Counted from the stretch's first letter, positions 12,361-23,390 are shown. The stretch is 64,000 nt of DNA from Owenia fusiformis (GCA_903813345.2 CAIIXF020000008.1:2427341-2491340); one strand, 5' to 3'. The notes: generated by a model from the letters alone, not told the origin. Made by a program: numbers and translations.

Positions 12361-12899
12361 TCATGACACAAGATAACCTACATTTTCAAGGATTTTTGAC
12401 ATTCCAACTGATGCTATGGTTGGTTCTCTTGTTTTTTGTATAGCCCTGTAGTCCCAGATGACTCCCTTCATAGGCTTGGAAGCATAATTGAATTCATTGT
12501 CCATGTTGTACACACTGACACAAACTCTATTATGTCAGAATAATAAAGTAAATGAGTCATCATATATATTGTAACTGGTGTCATGTCTATCATGACATTG
12601 ATTTTCAGTATCATGATGTATATACGAGATCACTCATATCCACATATTTTCAAGCAGACATCCAGGCAGGATAGACAGCCTGAGACGCAGCATCTACATT
12701 TCTCCTTACACCAAGGTACCCATCTGGTCTCCCTTTTTTCAACATCTCTTATTATAATCTGTTCCCGATCAGTAATACTGACACTATCAAATGGATTGGC
12801 GTCATAATCCGAAAGTCGTTTTCTATTATTTGCTTGATTCATATTTTCAAGCTCGATTTGTCTTAACGAAGCTGCAGAACTTGATGTAATATCCGCCAT
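12361..12899 (-). CDS. hypothetical two-exon protein, 139 aa
   Basis: I do not recognise this protein. A frame opens at an ATG (12899, context ACAATTATGG) and runs to 12634. A GT donor there and an AG acceptor before 12514 would splice in phase to a second exon, 12514-12361, ending in TGA. The product would be 139 residues: a polar N-terminus (starts MADITSSSAASLRQ, with NANPF-like and SITDRE stretches), then a dense cysteine cluster (WCKEKCRCCV...CLSCLDVCLKIC) that could be palmitoylated or bind metal, then a tail with MDNEFNYASKPMKG. No signal peptide or clear membrane helix was seen. The weak donor (GA|GTGATC) lowers confidence. Without splicing, the first frame ends at a stop after 89 residues. 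Confidence 0.4.
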
Positions 12900-14220
12900 A
12901 ATTGTTCTACATTATCTAGTAATTACATATATGAGATTATTCAATAGTTTTTTAACGATAAAAGACCTCCAAGATTGTCCATAAGCTATTATGTTTCGTT
13001 TAACATCATAAAAGCTATTGTGTAATGTATCTATTGCGAGTCGATGATTTTTCTGGAATTATCCAATAAGTTAATAATGTTAGGCTGTGTATTCCCAGCT
13101 GTATATTCCTGTCTTCACTAAGTGGTTGCTATTTTCATCACATATTATGTTCTCTTCCTGTGTTATATTCCTGTGTTATATTCTATAGATTTACTGGAGT
13201 TCTGTATTTCAGCCGTCCATATTTAAACCACCATATGTGTTTCATAAATTTACTGCTTTATATATCAATTTTAAATCATCCTCTGGAATATTCAACATGT
13301 GAAATGCCTGGATTGTTCAATTGTAAATATCGTCTACTGTTCGCCTGCTACTTAAAACTTGCATATACTGCTTGTAGGCTGACCTGGCAAATCTACAATG
13401 GTCTTTTATATGAATAGCAATACAATAACAATAGCGCCAATATAAACAGCTTATTTCTATGAAACTGATCAATTGGCTTAACATGTCAATAGAGAGTCAA
13501 TAATTCTTCTATTATAAAGGACTCAGGCAGTAAACCTATTATTATTAGTAGCCATACACCAATAAAAAATTAACGGGTTGAATATGATGAAAAAGATTTA
13601 CTCTGAGAAGTACATGGCAGTGTATTATTTTTGTGGTGGTACTTTTTAATACACTGAGATCTTAAACAAGAAGGCTCTGTATTTATTTGGATTTTATTAT
13701 AAAGTATATGGAATATCACCCCCAAAGAATTTTCCATTTTCATTTAGAGTCTTCAGCCATTCATCCTTTTCAGACTTCATTCAATATGCGTAATAGATTT
13801 TAGTATTCCCAATACTTCCTCAAATGGGCTCCAAACATTATTACCAACCCTTTCACCTTATTACATAAATGAATAAACGCAAGGAGCCAGACAAATAAAT
13901 AAGTCATTTTACTGTGCTCTAAAGAAACTGAGAATGAAATCTCCATTAGAAGCATATAATTTGATTGATAGCTATAGTTCCAAGAGGTAAAATCAAAAAA
14001 GAAAGATTAGACAATCCTCATGTGTGATGGATTCAATAGAAGCTTTTAGGAGCCTGTAAAACTACAAGCAAATAATGAAATCAGAAACCCATGGGAACAT
14101 TAGTAACCAAAGACATACAGAAGCTCATTTATACAACTGGAAAAATCACATACTATGAAACAGCACACTTTTGGATTTTCACAAATTTACTTTTGAAGCC
14201 AAGGCATTAATATGACAAAA
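12900..14220. other. non-coding stretch
   Basis: AT-rich sequence with no exon, RNA or repeat that I can support. It may hold the promoter of the small minus-strand gene that starts at 12899. Confidence 0.3.
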
Positions 14221-14544
14221 TGTCACCACCTAGTTGCTCACAATATTATGAGTTCAATCATGAGTCAGATTTGAATGAAGATAATAAAATACCTTTTTGA
14301 CCTTAAGAATGTCATTGAAGGTCAAATCTAGAGTCAGATTTGAACTGTTGAGAACTTGTACATGATTTTGAAAATTTTTCAAGCAAGTCAATTTGAAGCA
14401 AGTTGAACAAGTTGAAAAAGACCTTTTTTGACCTGAGAAAGTCATTGAAGGTCAAATCACGAATCAAAAGTCAGATTTAAACTTCTGATACTTGTAGATG
14501 ATTTTGGAAAAAAATTGGTCAATTTATAGCAAGTTGAAAAAAGA

Positions 14545-14545
<1 letters not shown>

Positions 14546-14575
<30 letters not shown>

Positions 14576-14576
14576 T
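14546..14576 (-). repeat. poly(A) tail of the LINE
   Basis: A run of about 30 T on the + strand marks the 3' end of the minus-strand LINE, about 230 bp beyond its stop codon. Confidence 0.85.
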
Positions 14577-14806
14577 TTATTTCATTAAAACATGATAACA
14601 TTTTTACATATTCGTGGTCGTGACACCTACATAGGTATATAATTGACCACATTTAAAATCGTTATTCTAAAATTTTCAAGTGCTTGAAAGTTTAACACAA
14701 CATGACACTGGGTGAACCATAATTTGTCTCATGAATTAAAAACATTGGTAAAAAATAATGTACAATAAAGAGGATGGAATTACCTTATGTTTGCAGAACA
14801 TCAAAA

Positions 14807-16396
14807 TCAGTATTTTGAAAAAGTGTCATCTTTAAAAAGACGTTTTAGTTTATAAATATTATTGGTAAGTTTAATAGTATTAGGAATTTTATTCCAGATA
14901 ATTTCACCTTGTACTTTAAAACTGTATCTCAAATAATTGGTTTTGAATTTTGTTACATGAACTTGTTCATTCTGTCTAGTGTTGTGTTCATGAACACTAT
15001 TGTTTTTTCCAAAGAAGTCAATAAAAATGTCACTTGGAAAAGAATCGGGTCTGTTAATACATTTGTAAGTTAGTTGCAGAATATTAAGGTCATATATGTC
15101 AGTAAATTTTAGAATTTTGAATTGTTTAAAGAATGGCCCGGTATGTTCTCTATTTCCGCTGTAAGTAATAATTCTTAAAAAACGTTTTTGTAGTTTAAAT
15201 ATTGAATTTGTTGCAGTTTTGCCTGCATTTCCCCAAGCACATATACAGTATTGAATTTGAGAATATATAAGTGAATAGTAAATTGATAGAAGTGTTTTTG
15301 TATTTAGTTTATGTCTACTTTTAAATAGTATCCCGATGATTTTTGATATTTTAAGCGATATTTTTTTTATATGTTCCTTCCAGTTTAAATCCTCATCAAT
15401 AATTATCCCTAAGAAGTTGAATGATTGTACTCTCTCTACTAAATTATTTCTTATTTTGATCTCAATATTTTGTGGAACTTTATGTTTGCAGGTTGTATAT
15501 ATCATAAATTTTGTCTTCTGTACGTTAAGAGATAGCTTATTAGCACAAAACCAATCATCAATTTTATACAGTTCACAATTTAATTTAGTTATCAGATTAT
15601 TTATGTTCTTATCAGAATACAAGATGTTTGTATCATCTGCAAAAACTACATATTTTAACAAAGAACTTGAACATATAATGTCATTGATATATATAATAAA
15701 CAAAATAGGACCTAAGGTAGTGCCTTGTGGAACTCCACATGTGATTGATTGTTCCTGAGATTTAACATTATTATCACCATATACAGTAAATTGTTTTCGA
15801 TTATTTAGATAACTTCTAAACCAATCATTAGCTTTTCCTCTAATACCATAAAAATTGAGTTTAGATAATAAAATGTCATGATTAACAGTATCAAATGCTT
15901 TACTGAGGTCCAAGAATATGCCAATAGAGAACTGTTTATCATCTAATGCTTTACGCAAATTTTCTAAAAAAGAAAGTATAGCCAAGTAAGTGGATCTATT
16001 TTTTCTAAAGCCAAATTGATTACGACACAAAAGTTTGAATTTTTCAAAAAAATCTGTAAGTCTATGAGCCATTACTTTTTCAATTATTTTTGAAAAAACA
16101 GATACTAAAGAAATAGGTCTATAGTTACTGAAGAATTGTTTTGTACCTTTTTTATATAATGAAATTACCTTGGCAACTTTCAAATCATCTGGAAAGATGC
16201 CAGTTTTAAAAGATAGTTGAGTTAGGAATACAAGAGGTTTTGCAAGGATGGCACTACTATTTTTGATAACTATAGGCTTTATATCATCATTACCAGCAGA
16301 TTTATCTTTCAAATTATCTAAAATTGATTTTATTTCGTCAAAAGTGACATGTCGTAGATATAAACTTTGGCTTAAAGAATTAGACATTTTCTTCAA
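14807..16396 (-). CDS. non-LTR retrotransposon reverse transcriptase (5'-truncated)
   Basis: An uninterrupted 529-residue frame encodes a jockey/CR1-like reverse transcriptase, which copies element RNA at a nicked target. Recognisable blocks are KDKSAGNDDIKP, SNYRPISLVSVFSKIIEKV, GIFLDLSKAFDTVNHDILL, GVPQGTTLGPILFIIYINDI and the catalytic FADDTNILYS, followed by a thumb and C-terminal region. The apurinic-type endonuclease expected upstream is absent, so this is a 5'-truncated insertion. The roughly 30-base T run at 14546-14576 is the poly(A) tail seen from the + strand, so the element spans about 14546-16397. The intact frame suggests a recent insertion. Confidence 0.92.
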   Translation of the reverse strand: MKKMSNSLSQSLYLRHVTFDEIKSILDNLKDKSAGNDDIKPIVIKNSSAILAKPLVFLTQLSFKTGIFPDDLKVAKVISLYKKGTKQFFSNYRPISLVSVFSKIIEKVMAHRLTDFFEKFKLLCRNQFGFRKNRSTYLAILSFLENLRKALDDKQFSIGIFLDLSKAFDTVNHDILLSKLNFYGIRGKANDWFRSYLNNRKQFTVYGDNNVKSQEQSITCGVPQGTTLGPILFIIYINDIICSSSLLKYVVFADDTNILYSDKNINNLITKLNCELYKIDDWFCANKLSLNVQKTKFMIYTTCKHKVPQNIEIKIRNNLVERVQSFNFLGIIIDEDLNWKEHIKKISLKISKIIGILFKSRHKLNTKTLLSIYYSLIYSQIQYCICAWGNAGKTATNSIFKLQKRFLRIITYSGNREHTGPFFKQFKILKFTDIYDLNILQLTYKCINRPDSFPSDIFIDFFGKNNSVHEHNTRQNEQVHVTKFKTNYLRYSFKVQGEIIWNKIPNTIKLTNNIYKLKRLFKDDTFSKY

Positions 16397-16605
16397 ATAA
16401 CCTTGAAAAGGTCAAATCTTAAATATAAAGTCAGATTTGAACTTCTAAAAACATGTAGATGGTTTTAAAAAAAATTGATGTTAGTCTTAACAGTATTTGT
16501 TAAGTTATTGGAAGTTGTAAGAATTTGTTACAGACGCCGATCGCCAACCGCCATAAAAAAAACCCGGAGACCATAACAATATGTCACCACTTTTTGGTGG
16601 TGACA

Positions 16606-17736
16606 TAAACACAGAAAAGGCAGTCTTCAAACCAAGAGTGTAATAATAATAAATAAAATGTAGATATTTTGTAGTTTTAGGGAGTATAATTTATTTGCTC
16701 ATTGTTCGATATTAAAGCCCACTTTCACTGGGGAACAAGAATGTTTTTGGCACTTATTTTTATCTCAATGTGGGATCGAGGGTTAATAAAGTTGTGTCAA
16801 ATTTAGATATCAAATGTATTCTTAATTAGAAAATGAATGTGCCACCGTCAATGAATTCATTCTAATAGTTTTTCTAGCAATTGCACAAATGTGAATTTGC
16901 AAGACTATCTCTCCCATTGGCTTACATGTTAAAGTCTGTTTATGTTTGATTTTCTATTTACATAATATCTACTGGAAATGTGGATGTCAAAGATGGAGAT
17001 CAAAACTGATGAGAGGTTTTAATCAAATTTTGAATTGAATTGAAAAGGTTTTTGTGAGATAAGTTGGCAAATTCAATTGTAGGATGGATGAATATTCAAT
17101 TAAATCCGCGGATACGACTTGCATGGGAATGGAGATTTTCAAAAATTCATCAGATTAGTCATTTATTTTCATCCTAATGCAATCGTGGAAAAGCAGAACA
17201 TTGGAATTGATCACAATTTATATTTCCAGCATTAAAAGTGGTTTTAACACAGATTATGCAAATAAGAAATCAAATATAAAGATGTAATACAACAATGAGG
17301 GAGCTAAGGTTGGCAAACTTATAAAGAGGTGTGTATATACAAAGGTACATCACATGAGTACATGTTCACATATTTACATACAGTAGAGCATATGTATTTA
17401 TGTACTGTATAATGTAATAAGAATAAGAAAATTCACATGTTCTTGTCATATTTTTATTATCTAATCTGATATTTTTCACTGATATCTCTCACATATACAC
17501 TTCATATTTCCATGCATTTACAAACGAAAATCTCTCATGGCAATTACAAGAAATTCAGCTACAGATTCTATCCAATATTTAGAAATACATACTGCACTTA
17601 AACTGTCATAATTTGAATTCTTTACACAACTGCATATCAATGGATAGACTATGTACTAGTAATTGAATAACTCAAATGCTGAAATGTCCTGCATTGTCCC
17701 GAATACTATGACCTCAACACAAATTCCATGGGACTA
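16606..17736. other. non-coding stretch downstream of FANCM
   Basis: AT-rich sequence with no recognisable gene or repeat. It is downstream of the minus-strand FANCM-like gene and beyond its 3' tandem array. Confidence 0.3.
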
Positions 17737-18524
17737 AATGACATTGTCATGTATTATTTAGCAGAAGGTACCATTTGCATATTGAATTCATGTCTGATGT
17801 ACTGATATATCTCTAAGGCCATAGACTGACATTGTCATGTATTATTTAGTAGAAGGGACCATCTGCATATTGAATTCATGTCTGATGTACTGATATATCT
17901 CTAAGGCCATAGACTGACATTGTCATGTATTATTTAGCAGAAGGGACCATCTGCATATTGAATTCATGTCTGATGTACTGGTATATCTCTGAGGCCATAG
18001 ACTGACATTGTCATGTATTATTTAGTAGAAGGGACCATCTGCATATTGAATTCATGTCTGATGTACTGGTATATCTCTAAGGCCATAGACTGACATTGTC
18101 ATGTCTTATTTAGTAGAAGGGACCATCTGCATATTGAATTCATGTCTGATGTACTGGTATATCTCTAAGGCCATAGGCTGACATTGTCATGTATTATTTA
18201 GTAGAAGGGACCATCTGCATATTGAATTCATGTCTGATGTACTGGTATATCTCTAAGGCCATAGACTGACATTGTCATGTCTTATTTAGTAGAAGGGACC
18301 ATCTGCATATTGAATTCATGTCTGATGTACTGGTATATCTCTAAGGCCATAGACTGACATTGTCATGTATTATTTAGCAGAAGGGACCATCTGCATATTG
18401 AATTCATGTCTGATGTACTGGTATATCTCTAAGGCCATAGACTGACATTGTCATGTATTATTTAGCAGAAGGGACCATCTGCATATTGAATTCATGTCTG
18501 ATGTACTGGTATATCTCTAAGGCC
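17737..18524. repeat. 88-bp tandem array derived from the FANCM stop exon
   Basis: About nine copies of an 88-bp unit, each with ATTGAATTCATGTCTGATGT and GGGACCATCTGCAT, run head to tail. The copy at the high-coordinate end (18458-18524) is the real end of the minus-strand FANCM coding exon, including codons for IYQYIRHEFNMQMVPSAK and the stop. The others repeat that coding segment and stop downstream of it. Copies differ by only a few bases. Confidence 0.92.
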
Positions 18525-20072
18525 TTTGATTGAGACAGATGTCCTCTCTCCTGGATGACAGGAACAGAGCTGGAATACAATGAAAAAACATATTCAATAA
18601 CTTCAATGTCTATACATTATGCTCCCTGATAAGTCATTAAGATCCCTCATCAGTTATCATGCTCCCTCATATATCATTACCATAATGATACAGATACAGG
18701 ATAGTCTTATTATCTCACCAACACAAGCCGTGACATATTGTCATAGTCTCCCAACTTATTTTGTGGATAGTGTTTGGCATTTGGTGTTTGATGTATGTAA
18801 CAAATGGCTGGCGGTGACATTTTGTATGTTAATTTAGCTCCAATTACGTTAATAATATGCAATCTAGTTCCCCTAGCAATGAATTTATAATTAAGATCAT
18901 ACAAAATCAACATCCACATTATGTAGAAGAATATGAAACAACAAACATTGTAAAATTATAATTCTGAAGTCATACATCTGTACATGCGAAAATGTTTCAA
19001 AATCCTATTATGCAAATCTAAAACACACTGTGAATAAGTACTGAATTAATAAACAGTGCCAATAAATACTTCACTGCACTAACTGGATTCAGGAAACTCT
19101 CCTTACTCATACTGAATATAATTATTTTAAAGTACCTTTGCATAAAGTCTCTCAAAGTCCTATAGTTGTGGGAAAGATTTAGTGCGGTGACATAGTTGAT
19201 CTTCGGTAGGGACATGTAGAACTTCATTAACTTAAATATATAAATAATACAGAAATAAAGTAAATATCATATAAAGATCTTTAAGCAACAAAATCCCAAC
19301 TAACTCGATAGTTAATGTTTTTAACAAACTTTTGATTGGTTCAAAATGTTCCTCATTACTAAAACTGCCTAATTTGTAAAACTTATATACATGTATGTAG
19401 GGAAAGATGATCTTTTAAGTACATGTATTTTACCTGTTCTCTTTTGGTTGTCAAAGTTTCAGGTACATTAACATGCTGATTTTTCCGCTTCTCCATGTGG
19501 ACAATGTCTGCTATGATTTTAGAAGTTTCCTCTACAAAGAAATAAAGCTTGATCTCAAAAAACACAATATATGCTCCGCGTCACATTGTTATAATATGTA
19601 TGTATATAAATTGAATGGAACAATAAACTTAAACTTAAAAACTAAAAGAGCATTTCATAATTCTCCAATATAGACAGAGCATGCATCTCGCTCTCCAAGA
19701 TTTGATACAAAGTCTGCATTGTCAGCAATTTTCCTAGCATGAGAGCAGGTGGCTCCTGCACCTTATTAAAAGGATAGGTATCGAAATTGTACTATTAAAT
19801 TGACAATGTGTACAATTTTCAGAATTTTTTGATGACTGGTTTAAGAGAAACGTGTGTTCAAAAAGTTCACCATATCGATACCAATCCTTTAGAAATAAAA
19901 TGCCACCCTGTTAGCATTCTGCTAGGGGAGGATATCAAGTTTTACATTAAAATGCATTTATTTGTTGTCTAACTGTAAGGCATTCTACTTACCCTGGGAG
20001 TCACTGTAGAAAACTTTAACTCTGCTTTGAGATAGATGTGCCAGCATAGTGTCTGTGTACTTTGTACGGAAC
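18458..20072 (-). CDS. FANCM: Fanconi anaemia group M homologue, last four exons
   Basis: FANCM is a DNA translocase that remodels stalled forks and anchors the Fanconi core complex. Its C-terminus (ERCC4-like fold plus tandem helix-hairpin-helix) binds FAAP24 and DNA. Four exons splice in phase: 20072-19993 (FRTKYTDTMLAHLSQSRVK…), 19531-19434 (EETSKIIADIVHMEKRKN…), 19230-19136 (MKFYMSLPKINYVTALNL…) and 18569-18458 (…SKALEIYQYIRHEFNMQM…, stop TAA at 18460-18458). Order and pattern match the end of vertebrate FANCM (QEETADLLKEL, YLSIPNISYITALN, AEEIYRYIHYVFD). Upstream exons were not found; several mobile elements and a gap lie on that side. XPF is a more distant alternative. Confidence 0.85.
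18714..18820. mobile_element. short GTCACC-ended MITE in a FANCM intron
   Basis: It begins CTCACCAACACAAGCCGTGACATATTG and ends GGCTGGCGGTGACAT. The interior (GTCATAGTCTCC, GTGTTTGGCATTTGG, TAACAAATGGC) matches the element at 42028-42155 and one end of 14221-16605. It lies between the last two FANCM exons. Confidence 0.6.
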
Positions 20073-20525
20073 CTGAAAAGCATAAGAAATAATTAAATAT
20101 TTATGAATGATATTTTTCTTTCATAGAAATATGTTGATCTGAAGCAGGAAACACAAAAAGAGTTAGTTAATTCTGCGAGGCAGCTATACTAACTACTGTA
20201 GATTGGGTTAATTTGGTGCCCGCTTTAATTTGGCCAATTTGGCAAAATTGAAAAATTCGCCAATATAAATCTGCGCCAAAAGTCAGAATGAATCATCTAG
20301 GGTATTTTGTCCAGTGTATCTAGGTCACTTCCGGTTTAGTTTTTTCCAAAAATATGAAAAAATGTCTCTCCTAAATAGGGTTAGAACTGGTCAGTCACTC
20401 ATTAATACTCAGGGGAAAACAAGAAAGGAAAAGCACGGTACCGTAGCAGCATCGATAGAGGTGCAAAATGTAAAGGATGATCTCACAAAAATTTACAAAT
20501 GTGATGAATATCGCCAGTGGTCCTC

Positions 20526-20636
20526 AATAGAAAAAAAAGAACATAGCCAAACATGCCCATTTACATGGTAATTCACAAACAGCGCGTAAGTTTAACATTG
20601 CATTAACATTTTTTTTTCATATCTGCCAAATAAAAT
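20526..20636. repeat. ~110-bp direct repeat (left copy)
   Basis: The segment from AATAGAAAAAAAAG through AGCCAAACATGCCCATTTAC and CACAAACAGCGCGTAAG to CTGCCAAATAAAAT is repeated almost exactly at 21467-21576. Together they bracket a LINE fragment and look like a very long target-site duplication. Confidence 0.85.
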
Positions 20637-20661
20637 TGGGGTTTTTCAACAGATTATGTAG

Positions 20662-21351
20662 ATGCAAACATTTCATTACAAAAAAGTCTTCATTTTAAGA
20701 TTGGCAAGTTATTTGTCGAACAGAAAAACATTTAAACAGAAAGGGTTCTTCAATGATCTATACAATCTGGCTGAAAAATATGAATATATACCAGACCAAA
20801 TTCAACAATTCATCTGTAATGGCAATTATTTGATTAAGGAAAAGTGGAGACTGCTTACTAAATCACAAATTCATATTAATGAGGAGAAAAAATGGCAAGA
20901 AAGCTGCCAGAAGAATGTCTCTTTACAATATTTTCGTAACGTCCATACGGAACTCAGCCCAAGCATAATGTGGGAATTGGGTGGACAATTCCCAAAATGC
21001 ACTTGGAATTTAGGCAATCTCATTCATTTATCCTTACCTAATGTATATGATAAGAAGTGTAAAATGTGTGACACCATTATATTTACAAATGAGTTCATAA
21101 TCGTGCATTACCTATTGCATTGCCAAAATAGCAGAATTATCTGTGAGAGAGACGATCTTTTTAATTTAATAGTCTCAATTTTAGACATAGATACTGGTGT
21201 AAAGCTGTTTTCTGCTGACACACATGTTTTTATTGATGCCATACTAGGAAGTCAGGCAGATGTTCTCCAACAATTGGATGATGACACATTTTGTAATTTT
21301 TTACTAACTATTGCAATTAAGCTGCAATTTGTGCAGCACTATTTCATGTAA
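20662..21351 (+). CDS. C-terminal fragment of a non-LTR retrotransposon ORF
   Basis: A 229-residue open frame matches the region after the reverse-transcriptase domain in CR1/L2-type elements. It has a KEKWRLLTKSQI stretch, WELGG..PKCTWNLG, and a terminal zinc-knuckle-like CKMC...HYLLHC. It has no polymerase core, so the 20637-21466 insertion (about 830 bp, ending in AATAAA-rich repeats) is a 5'-truncated copy. It is not a host gene. Confidence 0.65.
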   Translation: MQTFHYKKVFILRLASYLSNRKTFKQKGFFNDLYNLAEKYEYIPDQIQQFICNGNYLIKEKWRLLTKSQIHINEEKKWQESCQKNVSLQYFRNVHTELSPSIMWELGGQFPKCTWNLGNLIHLSLPNVYDKKCKMCDTIIFTNEFIIVHYLLHCQNSRIICERDDLFNLIVSILDIDTGVKLFSADTHVFIDAILGSQADVLQQLDDDTFCNFLLTIAIKLQFVQHYFM

Positions 21352-21466
21352 ATATTATTCTTACATTATCATGATTATTCTCTATTGTATAAAATAACTG
21401 TATTGTAATTATTATGTTGTTGCTCCGATTAATTTTCGGGAATAAAAGAAACAATAAACAATAAAT

Positions 21467-21576
21467 AATAGAAAAAAATGAACATAGCCAAACAGGCCCA
21501 TTTACATGGTAATTCACAAACAGCGCGTAAGTTTAACATTGCATTAACATTTTTTTTCATATCTGCCAAATAAAAT
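21467..21576. repeat. ~110-bp direct repeat (right copy)
   Basis: Right copy of the segment at 20526-20636, with only about three substitutions or length changes in A/T runs. It immediately follows the AT-rich tail of the LINE fragment. Confidence 0.85.
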
Positions 21577-21839
21577 AGCCGCCAATATGCCAAAAGTGGC
21601 AAAATCGCCTAATTAAGTAGCGCCAAATTAACCCAATCTACAGTAATCATTGCATATTTAACTTAACAAATATTTTTAATTCAAGTAGATTAGCTAACCA
21701 CCCCCATGTGTTGCACATATTTCCAATAAATACTGTAGATTTTAGCCCCAAAATTATCTAGGGTATTTCGCCAAATTAAATAGCCGCCAAAAATACTTGT
21801 TATTTCTAATGTTTTGGACATTTGAACGTGTAAATTGGT

Positions 21840-22525
21840 GTGAGACATTTAAAAACGGCTGCCAGGAGGTTGAGGCTAGACGATGATACTATTGATGCGC
21901 TCTTTGCAGACTCTGAGAGTGACAATGACAGTGATTCTGAAATTGAATTTTTCAATGATGATGATCAGTTTGATGTAGATCGCATTCAGCCCAATTTAGA
22001 TGGAAAACCAGGAGCTAATCTAGGTATTTATACAATTTTTCTTGAAATGAAAGTAAAATTATTGGTTGTGCTATTGCTTCTGTCCCAAAGTGTATGTTTT
22101 TTTCGCAACATTTGACATACATGTAACATATTCTAAATAAAAAAATAGTTAGTTAGCTGTTTGTAATGCATATGATTGAGACTGGCAGTTGTATGATAAT
22201 ATGCAACCAGATGATGTGCCTGGATCGGAGATTTCAATCCACCTGCTAGGCGAGGTGTGCTGATAGATACAGGGGACTTTGACCCAGTTGATTACTTCAA
22301 AATCTTCTGGCCAGATAATTTAGTTCAGTTAATATCTGATGAGACAAACAACTACGCGTTCTCTTATTTTGATGGACCAGATGTGTTTGAAAATCTGCCA
22401 CCAAGGTCAAGATTTAGAGACTGGACAGAAATAAATCCAGAGGAAATCTTGAAATTTACTGCTTTACAGTTAAGCCTGAGTATGCCAGCTGAAGTCGATT
22501 ATTGGACCATAGGTTGTTGGCTGAT
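21840..22525 (+). pseudogene. piggyBac-type transposase, N-terminal part, cut by gap
   Basis: piggyBac transposases excise and insert DNA with an RNase H-like DDD core. Two blocks are visible. 21840-22022 has an acidic N-terminus (DDDTIDALFADSESDNDSDSE) ending at a possible donor. 22215-22525 has DPVDYFKIFWPDNLVQLISDE followed by a segment typical of the domain before the catalytic core (INPEEILKFTALQLSLSMP). The frame then enters the 500-N gap, so the catalytic residues are unseen. A CTGTAGATTTTAGCCCC end at 21733 after TA may be its left terminus or that of an older MITE. Called pseudogene because incomplete; the real state depends on the gap. Confidence 0.6.
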
Positions 22526-23025
22526 NNNNNNNNNNNNNNNNNNNNNNNNNNNNNNNNNNNNNNNNNNNNNNNNNNNNNNNNNNNNNNNNNNNNNNNNNNN
22601 NNNNNNNNNNNNNNNNNNNNNNNNNNNNNNNNNNNNNNNNNNNNNNNNNNNNNNNNNNNNNNNNNNNNNNNNNNNNNNNNNNNNNNNNNNNNNNNNNNNN
22701 NNNNNNNNNNNNNNNNNNNNNNNNNNNNNNNNNNNNNNNNNNNNNNNNNNNNNNNNNNNNNNNNNNNNNNNNNNNNNNNNNNNNNNNNNNNNNNNNNNNN
22801 NNNNNNNNNNNNNNNNNNNNNNNNNNNNNNNNNNNNNNNNNNNNNNNNNNNNNNNNNNNNNNNNNNNNNNNNNNNNNNNNNNNNNNNNNNNNNNNNNNNN
22901 NNNNNNNNNNNNNNNNNNNNNNNNNNNNNNNNNNNNNNNNNNNNNNNNNNNNNNNNNNNNNNNNNNNNNNNNNNNNNNNNNNNNNNNNNNNNNNNNNNNN
23001 NNNNNNNNNNNNNNNNNNNNNNNNN
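22526..23025. other. assembly gap, 500 N
   Basis: Exactly 500 N, the same length as the other two gaps in the window, hence a placeholder of unknown true size. It cuts the piggyBac-like frame. Confidence 0.98.
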
Positions 23026-23390
23026 TCATTGAAAAATAATCTAGATGCGAATAGAAATAATCTTAATTTACATCATCAAATATTCAAAATTCAGTCAAAG
23101 AAAGTGATGTCATATTTGAAATCTACATGTAGAAGTACGTCTAGAAATATGGTTTCGAAAAAATTAAAGGCTATTCTTTAAAAAAAATTAAAAAGACCCA
23201 ATACATAGATATCTTAAATATTAATACCTTCAGGGTTATACTGAAAACATAATATGTAAATATTATCATATCACTATATCGTGCCATTAAAAAATTAAAA
23301 AAGAAATGATACATTTTAGAGTATGATACTCTGGCGTCGTTTTATAGCTTTTACTCATATCGTTATTGGACTTCAAACAGAAGTGGAAGT

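Larger units (their letters stand above)
14221..16605. mobile_element. TGTCACCACC-ended element interrupted by a LINE
   Basis: The left end begins TGTCACCACCTAG and the right end finishes GGTGGTGACA; about 35 bp at the two ends align when one is inverted (…ATATTATG against …ATATTGTTATG). Inside are three copies of a roughly 130-bp tandem repeat containing GACCT...GTCATTGAAGGTCAAATC and AGTCAGATTTGAACTTCT (from about 14285, about 14410, and split at 14534/16400). A LINE interrupts the third. Shorter relatives with the same ends occur at 18714-18820 and 42028-42155. Confidence 0.6.
20196..21643. mobile_element. TIR element (CTGTAGATTGGG ends) with a nested LINE
   Basis: The left end CTGTAGATTGGGTTAATTTG has its inverted copy at the right end (CAAATTAACCCAATCTACAG), each flanked by TA (20194-20195, 21644-21645). 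Subterminal motifs like AATTTGGC and CGCCAA recur. Without the internal LINE it would be about 0.5 kb. It has a short + strand frame at 20314-20571 (85 codons, unrecognised) that may be residual coding. Confidence 0.65.

Noticed and set aside
15336-15758. 140-codon + strand frame
   Set aside because: Antisense to the intact reverse transcriptase; no independent coding signal.
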